DNA from: Chloroflexota bacterium
GTDB lineage: Bacteria; Chloroflexota; Anaerolineae; Caldilineales; Caldilineaceae
Direction: 5' to 3'
Assembly (NCBI GenBank): GCA_016861025.1
Contig: BOKO01000001.1
Location: 426,001 to 490,000, forward strand
Length of the DNA stretch: 64,000 nucleotides
Both the position numbers and the translations under genes were made by a program. The notes beneath the pieces were generated by a model that saw only the letters and a list, made by a program, of their open reading frames with translations, did no database searches and was not told the origin of the DNA. The first letter of the stretch is position 1. The number at the start of each line of letters is the position of its first letter. Positions 1 to 7,649 of this stretch are shown piece after piece.

Positions 1-2268
1 TTCACCTGGTTCGCTATCCAGATACAAACGGCCGCGCAAAAGCGCGGCGCGTTCTTGCATGCCCAATAGACCCCATGGCCGTTGTTCTCGCTCGGATGTG
101 TTGAACGCATCGAGGTCAAAGCCGACGCCGTTGTCACGGATCGTCATACAAACCTCGTCGGTCCCGACTTTCAAGCCGATCCACGCCTGGGTGGCGTGCG
201 CATGACGGCAGATATTGGCGATCGCCTCCTGGCTAATGCGGAAGAGCGCCGTCTCCACCTCTTCAGGCAGGCGAAGCGCATCCTCCGGCGTATCCAGAAC
301 GACGTCCACCCCTTGTGCGCTCAGTCGCTCCTGCGCACACCAGCGCAACGCCATCACCAACCCCAGGTCATCGAGCAAACTTGGGCGCAAGTCATAAATG
401 ACATCTTGTAGTTCCTTCACAATGTCGCTGGCTGACATTGTCAGCCGCGCCAGCAGGCGCGCCGCCTGGTTTGGATCGTGCGCAACGGCGGCGCTGGCGT
501 TCAATCCGAAGACCAGCGCGTTGATTGATTGCCCAATGCCATCATGCAGCTCGCGCGCGATGCGTCGGCGTTCCTCTTCCTGCGCGCGGATGACTTGCGC
601 CAATAGTTCGCTGCGTCGCTGTTCGCGCTGACGCAACGTTTCCCAAAGGTGAGCATTTTCCAGCGCAACGCCAATTTGTTGACCAACTGCCGCCAGCAGC
701 GCTATTTCCGGCTCGGTGAAGACGTGGGGCGTCTCAGCGGCGACGCTCAGAAGCCCTAACACCCGACTGCGCGCCTGAATCGCAACCGTGGCATGACAAA
801 GCGGTCGCCCTTTATGCATCAGCGCCTGACGCGCCGTGCAACGCGTATCGTCTCCGGTCACAATTATGGGATGATGGTCAGATGCCACAGCGCTGCACAG
901 ACAGTGTGGAAAGCCAGAGGCGGGCGGTGTGTCAAAACCGCGCCAGGTCGCCACATGGGCGTTGCCGTTCTCTTCGATCGTGACAACCCAACCGACCGTC
1001 AGATCAAGCGCCTGCAGCACTTGTTCGAGCGCTCGCTCTAACATTTGCGGCGGTGAGCGCATCTCACTCACTGCTGAAGCGACGGCGTTCAAGGCGCTCA
1101 ACTCGCGATTGCGTCGTCGCAACTCATTTTCCTGCGCCTTGCGCTGCGTGATGTCGCGCATAAACCAGGCCAACGCACGCCGCCCCTGATAGCGGGTCAA
1201 TGTGCTGGTCGTTTCCAATATCAACTTCTCGCCGTGCCGATTGACCAGAGAAAGCTCAACAGGATTTGCTGGTTGCTGCGTTGACTTGACCGATCTCCAT
1301 GCGCGTCGCGCTGTGGCAACAGAGTCCGGGTGGAGCACGCGCGCAGCGTTGCTGCCGATCAGTTCTGTGGTCGCATAGCCCGTCATGCGCGCGAACGCCT
1401 CGTTGACAAAGAGCAGATTGCCTTCGTCCTCTCCTTCATCGCAGATCAAGGCGATGCCCTCGCCCACCACCGCAGCGGCGGTCAGGAGATCTCGATAGCT
1501 GGCTTCGGAGAACCTGATCTGTTGGATCGATTCTTGAATCTGGTCAGCCATCTCATTGAATGCACGCGCAAGATCGCCCACCTCATCATCGGCCACAGTC
1601 GTTGCGCGTTCGTCGAAATGTCCTTCACCCAGCCGTTGCACCTGCTGGTTCAGCTCTGTCAATGGGCGTAACGCCAGGCGGCTAAACGTGTAAGTGGTTG
1701 CCACAGCGACCACCGAGCCTAGTGCAGTCAACATAAGCACAAAAGCCGTCGCCTGTTGCTGAATGGCCGCGATGCGCGCCTGGCTAAATCCCAGATGCAC
1801 TTCAACGGGAAGCCCATCGAGCGGTCGGTAGCCAAAATTGCGCACTGCGCCAAGCTCCGTGGCGAGCAACACCCCTGCACCCGGTCGTTCGTCGACGTTG
1901 CTCACTACGTGGAGCAGATCGCTTGGAAAACCATCGCGGAAGGTGTGGACGATGGGCGTTGTCGGACCAAAGGCAAAGGCATAAAGAACATCCGGATTGT
2001 TTGCTACGGCGGCGTTGACCATCTCTTGCATAGCTGCGAGATCGCCTTCGACCAGGGCGTTTGCGATGCTCTCTCCCAGCGCAAGCGTCAACGCTTCGCC
2101 CGATGCGATCAGTTCGCTGCGCAGGTGACGAGAGACCATCTGATTCACGGCAAAGGCGGTGATCAACCCTGCGGATACGACAATCACCACCATCGATAGA
2201 ATGATGCGCGCCGTCAGGCGGCGCGGTAGAAGGCGTTTCTCCAGAGCCAGCAACCAATCCATTTTCAT
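1..2268 (-). CDS. Membrane sensor histidine kinase, HAMP-PAS-GAF-HisKA_3 (3' end outside window)
   Basis: The minus-strand frame is open from an ATG at 2268 to the window edge, giving 756 residues without a stop. Order seen: membrane segment about residues 21-42, extracytoplasmic stretch to about 170, second membrane segment about 173-195, HAMP linker (RPLTELNQQVQRLGEG), PAS about 253-385, GAF about 400-540, then a NarX/DegS-type dimerisation domain with RRIARELHDG, phospho-acceptor His about 575. The ATPase domain has N-box residues (ISQEAIANICRHA) and DNGVGFD, and is nearly complete (GLLGMQERA) at the edge. It therefore phosphorylates a NarL-type regulator that should lie just outside. It starts 3 bases after the PhnD-like gene, with a GGAG inside that gene's end. 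An in-frame ATG two codons on (2262) is a possible alternative start. The ligand is probably delivered by the adjacent binding lipoprotein (inference). Confidence 0.9.
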   Translation of the reverse strand, partial: MKMDWLLALEKRLLPRRLTARIILSMVVIVVSAGLITAFAVNQMVSRHLRSELIASGEALTLALGESIANALVEGDLAAMQEMVNAAVANNPDVLYAFAFGPTTPIVHTFRDGFPSDLLHVVSNVDERPGAGVLLATELGAVRNFGYRPLDGLPVEVHLGFSQARIAAIQQQATAFVLMLTALGSVVAVATTYTFSRLALRPLTELNQQVQRLGEGHFDERATTVADDEVGDLARAFNEMADQIQESIQQIRFSEASYRDLLTAAAVVGEGIALICDEGEDEGNLLFVNEAFARMTGYATTELIGSNAARVLHPDSVATARRAWRSVKSTQQPANPVELSLVNRHGEKLILETTSTLTRYQGRRALAWFMRDITQRKAQENELRRRNRELSALNAVASAVSEMRSPPQMLERALEQVLQALDLTVGWVVTIEENGNAHVATWRGFDTPPASGFPHCLCSAVASDHHPIIVTGDDTRCTARQALMHKGRPLCHATVAIQARSRVLGLLSVAAETPHVFTEPEIALLAAVGQQIGVALENAHLWETLRQREQRRSELLAQVIRAQEEERRRIARELHDGIGQSINALVFGLNASAAVAHDPNQAARLLARLTMSASDIVKELQDVIYDLRPSLLDDLGLVMALRWCAQERLSAQGVDVVLDTPEDALRLPEEVETALFRISQEAIANICRHAHATQAWIGLKVGTDEVCMTIRDNGVGFDLDAFNTSEREQRPWGLLGMQERAALLRGRLYLDSEPGE

Positions 2269-2271
2269 AAG

Positions 2272-3207
2272 TTATGGCTCCAACAGACCGACCGCTGCAG
2301 CTAACTGACGCAGAGCCTGATAGTCGGCATCCTCTGCTCGTACAAATCCACGCGGCATTTCCGAACGCTCCCAATGATAGAGCGTGGCTGCATCGGCGCC
2401 CTGAGGGTCGAGACGCACAAGCGCGTTCTGTGTCAACGCGATGGTCTGGGCTGGCGCGTCGGGTGCAGCCACAATGCCGCTAGAGGGGTAAGGGTCTGAG
2501 AGCGCCAGGATCCGCACCAACCCGCGTTCTGCCAGGTTGAGCGCCAGTGTGTCCTGCAACGCTCCTGCATCATAGCGACCGCTCGTCACTGCTTTGGCCG
2601 TTGCTGCGTGCGATTCATTGAAGGTGAAAATGCGAAGATCGTTGAGCGTCAGACCGGCGTCTTGCAGCATCAAGCGTGGGATCAAGTGTCCCTGGGTGGA
2701 ATTGGGTGCGCCGAACGCAAACGAGTGTCCGCGCAGCTCGCTCAACGTGGTGATTGCGCTGTGGACAGGAACCACGATGGCGGCGCGATAGACGTCTTCG
2801 TTCACACTGTTCACCCCGCGCACCACAATCTGGGCGCCGCAACGGTGATGAGCCTGTAAGTAGGAAACGGTTCCCATGATGGCGAAATCGACTTCGCCGT
2901 TGCAAAGCTGTTCGATCAGCGCTTCGCCTGGCGGTGTAATCCAAATGCACCAGGCTAACCCTGTTGTCCGCTGCAGCCAACTCGCCAGAGAGGCTGCCTG
3001 GCGAACATCTTCCTTGGGTTCAAGCCGGCGATCAAAACCGAGTTTCCAGCATGTCGTTGGCGTTGGTGTTGGAGCGTACACTTCCTGGACGAGGAGGCGC
3101 TGTTGTAGGCTCACTGAGCGCAGCGGGGGTTCATTGCTGCAGGCAACAACCAAAAAAAGCACAAACGCCAATGATAGAAGAGGGAAAGTGGGGCGTAATG
3201 CGTTCAT
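2272..3207 (-). CDS. PhnD-like periplasmic-binding lipoprotein
   Basis: 311 residues. A lipoprotein signal peptide ends in VVAC, with lipidated Cys at about 23, so the protein is anchored outside the membrane. The rest resembles the PhnD/phosphate-phosphonate substrate-binding family: a strand-rich start (CWKLGFDRRLEPKEDVRQ), GEVDFAIMGTVSYL, an ELRGHSFAFGAPNSTQGHLIPRLML segment and a second lobe with GRYDAGALQDTLAL. There are no ABC permease or ATPase genes nearby. Instead it overlaps the FemAB gene by 4 bases (ATGA) and is followed 3 bases later by a sensor kinase. This context suggests a solute sensor for the kinase rather than a transporter component; that is inference. The ligand (phosphate, phosphonate, phosphite or other anion) cannot be read from the sequence. 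Confidence 0.8.
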   Translation of the reverse strand: MNALRPTFPLLSLAFVLFLVVACSNEPPLRSVSLQQRLLVQEVYAPTPTPTTCWKLGFDRRLEPKEDVRQAASLASWLQRTTGLAWCIWITPPGEALIEQLCNGEVDFAIMGTVSYLQAHHRCGAQIVVRGVNSVNEDVYRAAIVVPVHSAITTLSELRGHSFAFGAPNSTQGHLIPRLMLQDAGLTLNDLRIFTFNESHAATAKAVTSGRYDAGALQDTLALNLAERGLVRILALSDPYPSSGIVAAPDAPAQTIALTQNALVRLDPQGADAATLYHWERSEMPRGFVRAEDADYQALRQLAAAVGLLEP

Positions 3208-5546
3208 CGATTGTGCCCAAACCAGCGCGCAGGACGTTGCTCATCGAGCGTGCTGGAGAATCCTGTCATGCCATTCAGTATGCCATAAAAACTTTGCAGG
3301 CGACGCATTGCTGTCAGCACATAAGGAAGACTTTCCGTAATCAGGCGATACCCGATGGGCGAAATGACGTAATCCCAGGCGCCAATATGGGGTTGGAACT
3401 CGGCGCCAAAGCCCTGCTTGAAGCGCCAGACGCCTTGCAGCGCATCGTCAGGGTCGTCCAGGTTGGTGGGCGCGCCCCACCAATCGTAGGTTGTGCAGCC
3501 GTGCGCAATTGACCAACGCAACGCTTCCCATTGCAACAGGTAGTTGGGCATGTCGCGGCGATGGCGTTCGCTGCTGGCGCCATAAAAGTACCAGGTCGTC
3601 GCACCATAGCGCAGCAAGAATAGCCCGGCTAACGGCTGCGGATCGTCGGGATGTTCAGCCAGCAACAGCGCGCCGCCTGCAGGGTTGTCTGGCATATTCT
3701 GCGCCCTCAGAAAAGTTTTCCAGGTTGCCAGGTAGTATGCCGGGGGGCGAATCAAGAAACCATCGCGACGAGCGGTTTCTTCGTATAGTGAGCAGAAGGT
3801 CAACAGATCGTCTTCGCCACCCATGCGCACAACAACGCCGCGCTTTTCAGCCAGCCGGACGTTATAGCGCCATTTGTTCTTCATCTTCGCCAGGAGTGCG
3901 TCTTCTCCCAAGCGCAGATCGGTTGTGGCTGTGTTCTTGAATTGAATTTGCTCGGCGCTGAACCGCCAGCCGCGGCGTTCCAGTGCATGCAGCGCCAGTC
4001 GGCCTGCGGTCGTATCCTCGCGCACGTCCGGGTCGATCTTCACAAAGATGCAGTTGCGCCGCCGTGCATGCCGTTCGACCGCCGCCAGCGTCGCATCGAC
4101 CAGATCAAGGTTGCTCCAATCGAGCGCCGGCCCCTTGGGGACATAGCCGATGCACAGCGGCGCGCCCGGCAGCGGCTGTCGCCACAGAAACTGAAACGCC
4201 GCGTTGCCCGCTGCGCAGTCGAGCGCCAGCCGTTCGGCGCGCCATTCGGTCTGCGCCTTGACTTCGCCCCATTCCCAGCTTTGCAACACATGTGGATTTG
4301 GTGTCTGGGCCAGAACCGTGCGCCACTGCGCCGCATTATCGATGGCGATGACGCCTGGCTCTGACGGTGTGTCTTGCCAGACGTTAGCGGCTTGATCGGC
4401 AAGCCTGGCGCGCACTTTGGTTGCCAGCTCGTTCTTCCAGCGCAGCGCCGTCAGCCCGGCAAAGTAAAGCTGCGCGCCCGGCTGCTGGATCGGTTTATCC
4501 CACGCGCCGACCATGCGCACGACGCGCCCACCAAAGCCCTGTTTGAAACGATAGACGCCCCACAGTCCATGACCGGGCAGTGTTTCCAGTTGAACTGGCA
4601 GTGCTTCGCTGGCGACGCCATTGCCGCTCCCACTGGCAAGCGCCATCGCCAGCTGACCCAGATCGTCGGGAATTCCCCACAGATCATAGCAGGCCGCGCC
4701 GCGCTCACGCGCCCAGCGCATCCCTGCCCACTGCAGCGCATGGTTGGGCATACGGCTGCGTTCACGCTCGCTGCTTGCTCCCCACAAATAGACTGCGGTC
4801 TTGCCTGCCAACGCTACGACGATGGCTGCCAGCGGCTCGCCAGCGTATTCGGCCACCAGAAATGTCGCATGGTTGGGCGTCAACAGATCGAAGGCGGCGT
4901 CAAAGTAGGCGTCATTGTGTATATCGAAGCCGTCGCGTTCGCCGGTCTCGCGCATGAGTTGGTGGAAAGTGGGCAGGTCGCTGCGCTGCATCACGCGCAC
5001 GGTGACGCCCTTGCGTTCAGCCAGACGCACGTTGTAGCGCCACTTGGGTTTCATGGCTGCCAGCAGCGCGTCGTCGTCAGCAAGGTCGATCATGATCGTG
5101 GATGGCGGTTGGATCGTCTGTGCGCTCGGACGAAAACCGCTGGCGTGGAGCAACGCACGGTTGGCAGGCGTATCGGGTAACGCCGGCTCGATCTTGAGCA
5201 CGCCGACGCCCAGTCGACGGCACTCACGCTCGATCAGTTCAAACAGTGTCCGGCGTTGCTCGTCGTTGCCCCAGTCAACCAGGGGGCCGCGTGGAACATA
5301 AGCCATTTTGACGCCGTAGGCGCTGCGCAGCAAAAGTTGCGCACCTGCGACGATTTCGCCTTTTTCATCGAGAAGGCTAATGCGCCGCACCTCCCAGCCG
5401 AAACGCGCCTTCAACGCCCCCCATCCACTCAGTTGCAGCGGATGACTTGTTGGGTTGGTTGCAAGCCATGCATCCCAATGCGTCGGCGTCACAGAGAGCG
5501 AGAGACGTTCGAGCTTTTCGGCTCTTGTCGTATCATTTCGGTTCAT
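3204..5546 (-). CDS. Double-length FemAB/FemX-family aminoacyl (peptidoglycan bridge) transferase
   Basis: 780 residues from the ATG at 5546, about twice the usual FemAB length of 330-420. Two full FemAB units are visible, about residues 30-345 and 395-740. They repeat the same landmarks: LSGWGALKARFGW / LQSWEWGEVKAQTEW, YVPRGPLVDW / YVPKGPALDW, LKIEPAL / VKIDPDV, KWRYNVRLAERKG / KWRYNVRLAEKRG, LQWAGMRW / LQWEALRW and RFKQGFGG / RFKQGFGA. Known FemAB proteins use aminoacyl-tRNA to add amino acids to lipid II stems. Each unit is itself a pair of GNAT folds, so four are fused here. A GTG at 5582 would add 12 residues but has no ribosome binding site. TATTAT lies 7 bases before the chosen ATG. 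It leads the operon with the PhnD-like and kinase genes. The amino acid added is unknown, and one unit may be structural only. Confidence 0.85.
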   Translation of the reverse strand: MNRNDTTRAEKLERLSLSVTPTHWDAWLATNPTSHPLQLSGWGALKARFGWEVRRISLLDEKGEIVAGAQLLLRSAYGVKMAYVPRGPLVDWGNDEQRRTLFELIERECRRLGVGVLKIEPALPDTPANRALLHASGFRPSAQTIQPPSTIMIDLADDDALLAAMKPKWRYNVRLAERKGVTVRVMQRSDLPTFHQLMRETGERDGFDIHNDAYFDAAFDLLTPNHATFLVAEYAGEPLAAIVVALAGKTAVYLWGASSERERSRMPNHALQWAGMRWARERGAACYDLWGIPDDLGQLAMALASGSGNGVASEALPVQLETLPGHGLWGVYRFKQGFGGRVVRMVGAWDKPIQQPGAQLYFAGLTALRWKNELATKVRARLADQAANVWQDTPSEPGVIAIDNAAQWRTVLAQTPNPHVLQSWEWGEVKAQTEWRAERLALDCAAGNAAFQFLWRQPLPGAPLCIGYVPKGPALDWSNLDLVDATLAAVERHARRRNCIFVKIDPDVREDTTAGRLALHALERRGWRFSAEQIQFKNTATTDLRLGEDALLAKMKNKWRYNVRLAEKRGVVVRMGGEDDLLTFCSLYEETARRDGFLIRPPAYYLATWKTFLRAQNMPDNPAGGALLLAEHPDDPQPLAGLFLLRYGATTWYFYGASSERHRRDMPNYLLQWEALRWSIAHGCTTYDWWGAPTNLDDPDDALQGVWRFKQGFGAEFQPHIGAWDYVISPIGYRLITESLPYVLTAMRRLQSFYGILNGMTGFSSTLDEQRPARWFGHNR

Positions 5547-5552
5547 AGCGGC

Positions 5553-5558
5553 TATAAT
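5553..5558 (+). promoter_or_regulatory. Candidate -10 box (TATAAT) for ftcD
   Basis: A perfect TATAAT stands about 60 bases before the ftcD ATG, inside the 74-base divergent spacer. No good -35 is present at 16-18 bases; the nearest TTGTCG (5525-5530) is 22 bases away. An AGGAG (5608-5612) lies before the ATG at 5621. Confidence 0.3.
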
Positions 5559-5620
5559 ACCTGAATTGATTGACAAGAGCACACAAAGAGGGCGGTGGAA
5601 AGCGCCAGGAGTGAAAGTTC

Positions 5621-6502
5621 ATGCCGATTATTGAATCCGTTCCCAATTTTTCCGAGGGGCGCCGACCAGAGGTGATTGCGGCGCTGGTGGAGGCGATCCA
5701 GGCGCCGGGTGTGTTGCTGCTCGACCATAGCAGCGACGCCGACCACAACCGCACGGTGATCACAGTGGCCGGCGAACCGAATGCTGTGCTGGAAGGAGTC
5801 TTTCGCGCCGTGGCAGTCGCCGCGCAGAAAATCAACCTGTTCGAGCATCGCGGCGAGCATCCGCGCATTGGCGCAACCGACGTCGCGCCGCTCGTGCCGA
5901 TCGAAGGGATCACGCTGGAGGAGTGCGTCGGTCTTGCGCACCGGCTTGGCAGACGCATCGGCGAGGAACTGCGGCTGCCCGTCTATCTTTACGCAGCGGC
6001 AGCCACGCGACCGGAGCGCAAGCGCCTGCCCGACATTCGCCGCGGCGAGTTTGAAGGCTTGCTCGAGACGATTCACCTGCCTGAACGCACACCCGACTAT
6101 GGGCCGGCAGAGGTGGGTCCCGCCGGGGCGGTCGTCGTCGGAGCGCGTCCATTTCTGGTGGCGTACAACATTTATTTGCAAACGCCGGATGTGGAGATCG
6201 CCCGCAACATCGCCAAAGCAATCCGTGAAAGCAGCGGCGGCTTGCCCGCCGTGCAGGCAAAGGGCTTTCTGGTTGAAGGACAGGCGCAGGTGAGCATGAA
6301 TTTGCTCGACGTCGAGGTGACGCCGCTGCATGTGGTTTTCACCGAAGTGCAGCGGCTGGCGGAGGCGCAGGGCGTCGCCATCGACCGCTCCGAGCTGATC
6401 GGTCTGGCGCCAGAGCGAGTGATTCGTGCAGCGGCTGCGCATTTTCTAAAGTTGGGTGGAGCTGACAACGTGCATACAGTCGAGGGAGCAATGCGAAGGT
6501 AA
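5621..6502 (+). CDS. ftcD: Glutamate formimidoyltransferase
   Basis: 293 residues, matching the stand-alone formiminotransferase domain (about 300 residues) without the cyclodeaminase half found in the animal fusion. Family landmarks are MPIIESVPNFSEGR at the N-terminus, LLLDHSSDADHNRTVIT, EHRGEHPRIGATDVAPLVP, and the C-terminal half with GARPFLVAYNIYL and GFLVEGQAQVSMNLLD. The enzyme moves the formimino group of N-formimino-L-glutamate to tetrahydrofolate, the last step of one histidine degradation route, or the reverse with formyl groups. It acts in the cytosol. No hutHUI genes are present in the window. It is transcribed away from the FemAB operon, with an AGGAG ribosome binding site about 8 bases before the ATG. 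The next gene is a glycosyltransferase 145 bases on, so a functional link is not evident. Confidence 0.93.
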   Translation: MPIIESVPNFSEGRRPEVIAALVEAIQAPGVLLLDHSSDADHNRTVITVAGEPNAVLEGVFRAVAVAAQKINLFEHRGEHPRIGATDVAPLVPIEGITLEECVGLAHRLGRRIGEELRLPVYLYAAAATRPERKRLPDIRRGEFEGLLETIHLPERTPDYGPAEVGPAGAVVVGARPFLVAYNIYLQTPDVEIARNIAKAIRESSGGLPAVQAKGFLVEGQAQVSMNLLDVEVTPLHVVFTEVQRLAEAQGVAIDRSELIGLAPERVIRAAAAHFLKLGGADNVHTVEGAMRR

Positions 6503-6577
6503 GACGTCGCCCCAGAGGCGATGACATCCTCTGCCCCAGGCATGAAATGAAGTAGACCTTGTGTACGCCCCGTGGCT

Positions 6578-6607
6578 TTGCCTGCCCTTACGCGTGCGTG
6601 CTAAAAT
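6578..6607 (+). promoter_or_regulatory. Candidate promoter for the first glycosyltransferase gene
   Basis: TTGCCT (6578-6583), an 18-base spacer, then TAAAAT (6602-6607) preceded by TG one base upstream, forming an extended -10. It lies 40-70 bases before the likely translation start at 6648. Confidence 0.4.
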
Positions 6608-6647
6608 AGCGAATGCACATGCAGGCAATGTGCATTGGGAACTGGCA

Positions 6648-7649
6648 ATGCAACAAACACGCATCGCTTCGACATCGAGAGCGCTTGACACAATGCCGGT
6701 GGACCTGGCGATTGTGATTCTCAATTACAATACGGCGGAGTTGTTGCGCGGCTGTCTGCGTTCGATCCAGGCGAGCCAGCACGAGCTGCGTTTGCGCGTG
6801 ATCGTCGTCGACAACGCCAGCAGCGACGGCAGCGCGGCAATGGTGCGCGCTGAATTTCCCGAAGTCGAGTTGATCGTCAACGCCGCGAACATTGGCTACA
6901 GTGCAGGCAATAACGTCGCCATGCGCGCGCTGGGCTTTGGACAGATGACGGTTCCGGTTGCGATGTTGCCGCGTTATGTGTTGCTGCTTAACCCGGACAC
7001 TGTGCTGTCGCCTGCTGCACTGGCGCAAATGGTGCGATTCATGGACGATCACCCTACGATTGGCGTGGCGGGGCCGCGCGTGCGCCGCCCCGACGGCAGC
7101 CTGGATCGGGCGTGTCGGCGCAGCTTTCCGACGCCGCAGGTTAGTTTTTATCGGATGATTGGCTTAAGCCGGCTCTTTCCAAAGAGCCGGCGTTTCAACG
7201 CCTACAACCTGGAATATTTGCCCGAAGACGCAGTGCATCCGGTTGATTCGGTGGTTGGCGCATATATGCAGGTGCGCGGCGAGGCGATCCTGGCGGCAGG
7301 CTTGCTCGACGAGCGGTTCTTCATGTACGGCGAAGACCTTGATTGGGCAAAACGGATTAAGGACGCCGGTTGGGAAGTCTGGTACAATGGCGCGGTGGAG
7401 ATCACGCACGTCAAGGAGGCTGCCAGCAGCCAGAGTAGCAAGTCGCGTATCGACTTCTATGAGGCGATGTGGCTCTTTTATCAGAAGCACTATCGCAACA
7501 AGACGAACTGGGCGCTCGACAAGTTGATCATCTTGGGCATCGTCGGCAAGGGGGGGCTGGATGTGGCGCGACATCTCTGGCGCTATTGCAACGGCGAGCG
7601 CAGCGACAAGACGGCGGCGATTGGACAGGTCAGTGTAGACAGCATGTAG
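6648..7649 (+). CDS. GT2 family glycosyltransferase
   Basis: 333 residues from the ATG at 6648, chosen because GGGA precedes it by about 8 bases. Another ATG at 6693 directly precedes the GT-A fold, and an upstream GTG at 6561 has no support. The GT2 domain starts VDLAIVILNYNTAELLRGCLRSI, followed by VVDNASSDGSAAMV, NIGYSAGNN and the metal-binding LLLNPDT. GAYMQVRGEAI and DERFFMYGEDLDWAKR are typical of rhamnosyl- or N-acetylglucosaminyl-type GT2 enzymes of polysaccharide loci. It should transfer a sugar from a nucleotide donor to a lipid-linked acceptor at the inner membrane face. It abuts the next gene (stop TAG immediately followed by ATG), so the two are co-translated. A long perfect palindrome lies within the coding sequence at 7168-7191. 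Donor and linkage are unknown. Confidence 0.88.
   Translation: MQQTRIASTSRALDTMPVDLAIVILNYNTAELLRGCLRSIQASQHELRLRVIVVDNASSDGSAAMVRAEFPEVELIVNAANIGYSAGNNVAMRALGFGQMTVPVAMLPRYVLLLNPDTVLSPAALAQMVRFMDDHPTIGVAGPRVRRPDGSLDRACRRSFPTPQVSFYRMIGLSRLFPKSRRFNAYNLEYLPEDAVHPVDSVVGAYMQVRGEAILAAGLLDERFFMYGEDLDWAKRIKDAGWEVWYNGAVEITHVKEAASSQSSKSRIDFYEAMWLFYQKHYRNKTNWALDKLIILGIVGKGGLDVARHLWRYCNGERSDKTAAIGQVSVDSM
7168..7191. repeat. Perfect inverted repeat inside a coding sequence
   Basis: Two 11-base arms (left arm GCCGGCTCTTT) are separated by CC and match perfectly. The sequence encodes part of SRLFPKSRRF in the GT2 protein. The stem is terminator-strength, but only GTTTC follows, not a U run. Confidence 0.6.

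Noticed and set aside
6613..6717. Short leaderless open frame MHMQAMC... before the GT2 gene
   Set aside because: About 34 codons with many Cys and Trp, no family, and overlapping the better supported GT2 start; could be a chance frame.
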